A DNA stretch of 64,000 nt from NCBI GenBank assembly GCA_013396915.1, contig VWZL01001969.1, positions 806,001 to 870,000 of the forward strand, in the 5' to 3' direction. Shown piece after piece: positions 63,661-64,000 of this stretch (within the stretch, counting starts at the first letter, position 1; each line of letters opens with the position of its first letter). The DNA comes from Stercorarius parasiticus (lineage: Eukaryota > Chordata > Aves > Charadriiformes > Stercorariidae). The position numbers and the translations under genes are program-made. The notes under the pieces are model-generated. The model was not told the origin of the DNA. It was given only the letters and a program-made list of their open reading frames with translations, and searched no databases.

Positions 63661-64000
63661 TAGAATCATAGAATCACTTAGGTTGACAGACACCTTTAAG
63701 ATCATCAAGCCCAACTGTTTAGGTAGCACTGCCAAGTCCACCACTAAACCAAGTCCCTCAGCACCACATCTACAGTCTTTTAAATACCTCCAGGGATGGT
63801 GACTCCACCACTTCTCTGGGCAGCCTGTTCCAATGCTTGACAACCCTTTCAGTGAAAATTTTTTTCCTAATATCCAATCTAAACCTCCCCTGGTGCAACT
63901 TGAGGCCGTTTCCTCTTGTCCTCTCACTTGTCACTTGGTAGAAGAGACCAACCCCCACCTTCCTACAGCCTCCGTTCAGGCAGCTGTAGAGAGCGATAAG
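63661..64000 (-). mobile_element. CR1 LINE 3' part, continues past the right edge
   Basis: Reversed, the tail is TAGAATCATAGAATCACTTAGG and GATCATCAAGCCCAACTG (first piece split as TAGAATCATAG and AATCACTTAGG), then TACCTCCAGGGATGGTGACTC. The minus-strand frame at 63770-63958 encodes [20 protein letters not shown] and [21 protein letters not shown] (the latter split as [12 protein letters not shown] and VESPSLEVF), the ORF2 C-terminus. A stop comes early, after VFKRL, because the phase shifts. At least 340 bp lies in the window. It belongs to the same CR1 type as the copy at 19334-19517. Confidence 0.94.

Larger units (their letters stand above)
12965..64000 (-). other. TMEM163 upstream intron (partial, at least 51 kb)
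   Basis: No TMEM163 sequence for the N-terminal segment or first helix (for example KKALWVSWFS) was found to the right of the 44-bp exon on the minus strand. The remaining 51 kb is therefore read as one long intron. Mammalian TMEM163 also has very long introns, which fits. Another nested gene or noncoding transcript cannot be excluded from sequence alone. Confidence 0.65.

Noticed and set aside
63628..63927. 99-codon minus-strand frame at the right edge
   Set aside because: It is an alternative frame of the CR1 copy; the CR1 ORF2 peptide is in the frame at 63770-63958.
1..64000. CRISPR arrays, operons, bacterial promoters, tRNA or rRNA genes, endogenous viral genes
   Set aside because: None seen on either strand; the sequence is intronic vertebrate DNA and prokaryotic features are not expected.

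Overview
This is vertebrate nuclear DNA, almost certainly from a bird. It is AT-rich, has no bacterial-style gene packing, and its recognisable repeats are mostly truncated CR1 LINEs with the typical 3' end (TCCCTTCCAACC ... TATGATTCTATGA). A few very old MIR-like SINE remnants and short microsatellites make up the rest. I counted nine CR1 pieces covering roughly 3.7 kb (about 6% of the window). I cannot name the species.

The one protein-coding gene I can support is on the minus strand. Two short exons, at 12921-12964 and 11747-11838, have consensus splice sites and compatible phases. They encode VSVMRYSASSFGFA followed directly by FDATLDVLSSAIVLWRY and SNAAAVHSAHREY. I recognise this as TMEM163 (SV31), a zinc-efflux membrane protein of synaptic vesicles, lysosomes and plasma membrane. 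Both exons are too short to stand out as open reading frames. No other canonical TMEM163 exon was found, so the window is read as the interior of a long gene.

Layout from left to right: 1-11746 is the intron downstream of exon 4 (start outside the window), with four CR1 pieces, a TG microsatellite and an unclassified direct repeat. 11747-11838 is exon 4, 11839-12920 is a compact 1.08-kb intron containing a perfect 12-bp hairpin, and 12921-12964 is exon 3. 12965-64000 is at least 51 kb of the upstream intron. It holds five CR1 copies, including a 1.5-kb reverse-transcriptase fragment at 40991-42501 and one running off the right edge, plus MIR remnants, homopolymers, AT-rich tracts and a single unresolved base at 56265.

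Nothing here looks like a new multi-gene system. The points most worth a second look are: the two hidden TMEM163 exons with their DxxxD metal-site motif; two frame-preserving cassette-like microexon candidates in the downstream intron; two perfect hairpins of identical geometry (12-bp stem, 4-nt loop); an unclassified direct-repeat pair near 5.6 and 6.5 kb; and CR1 copies in contrasting states of decay.
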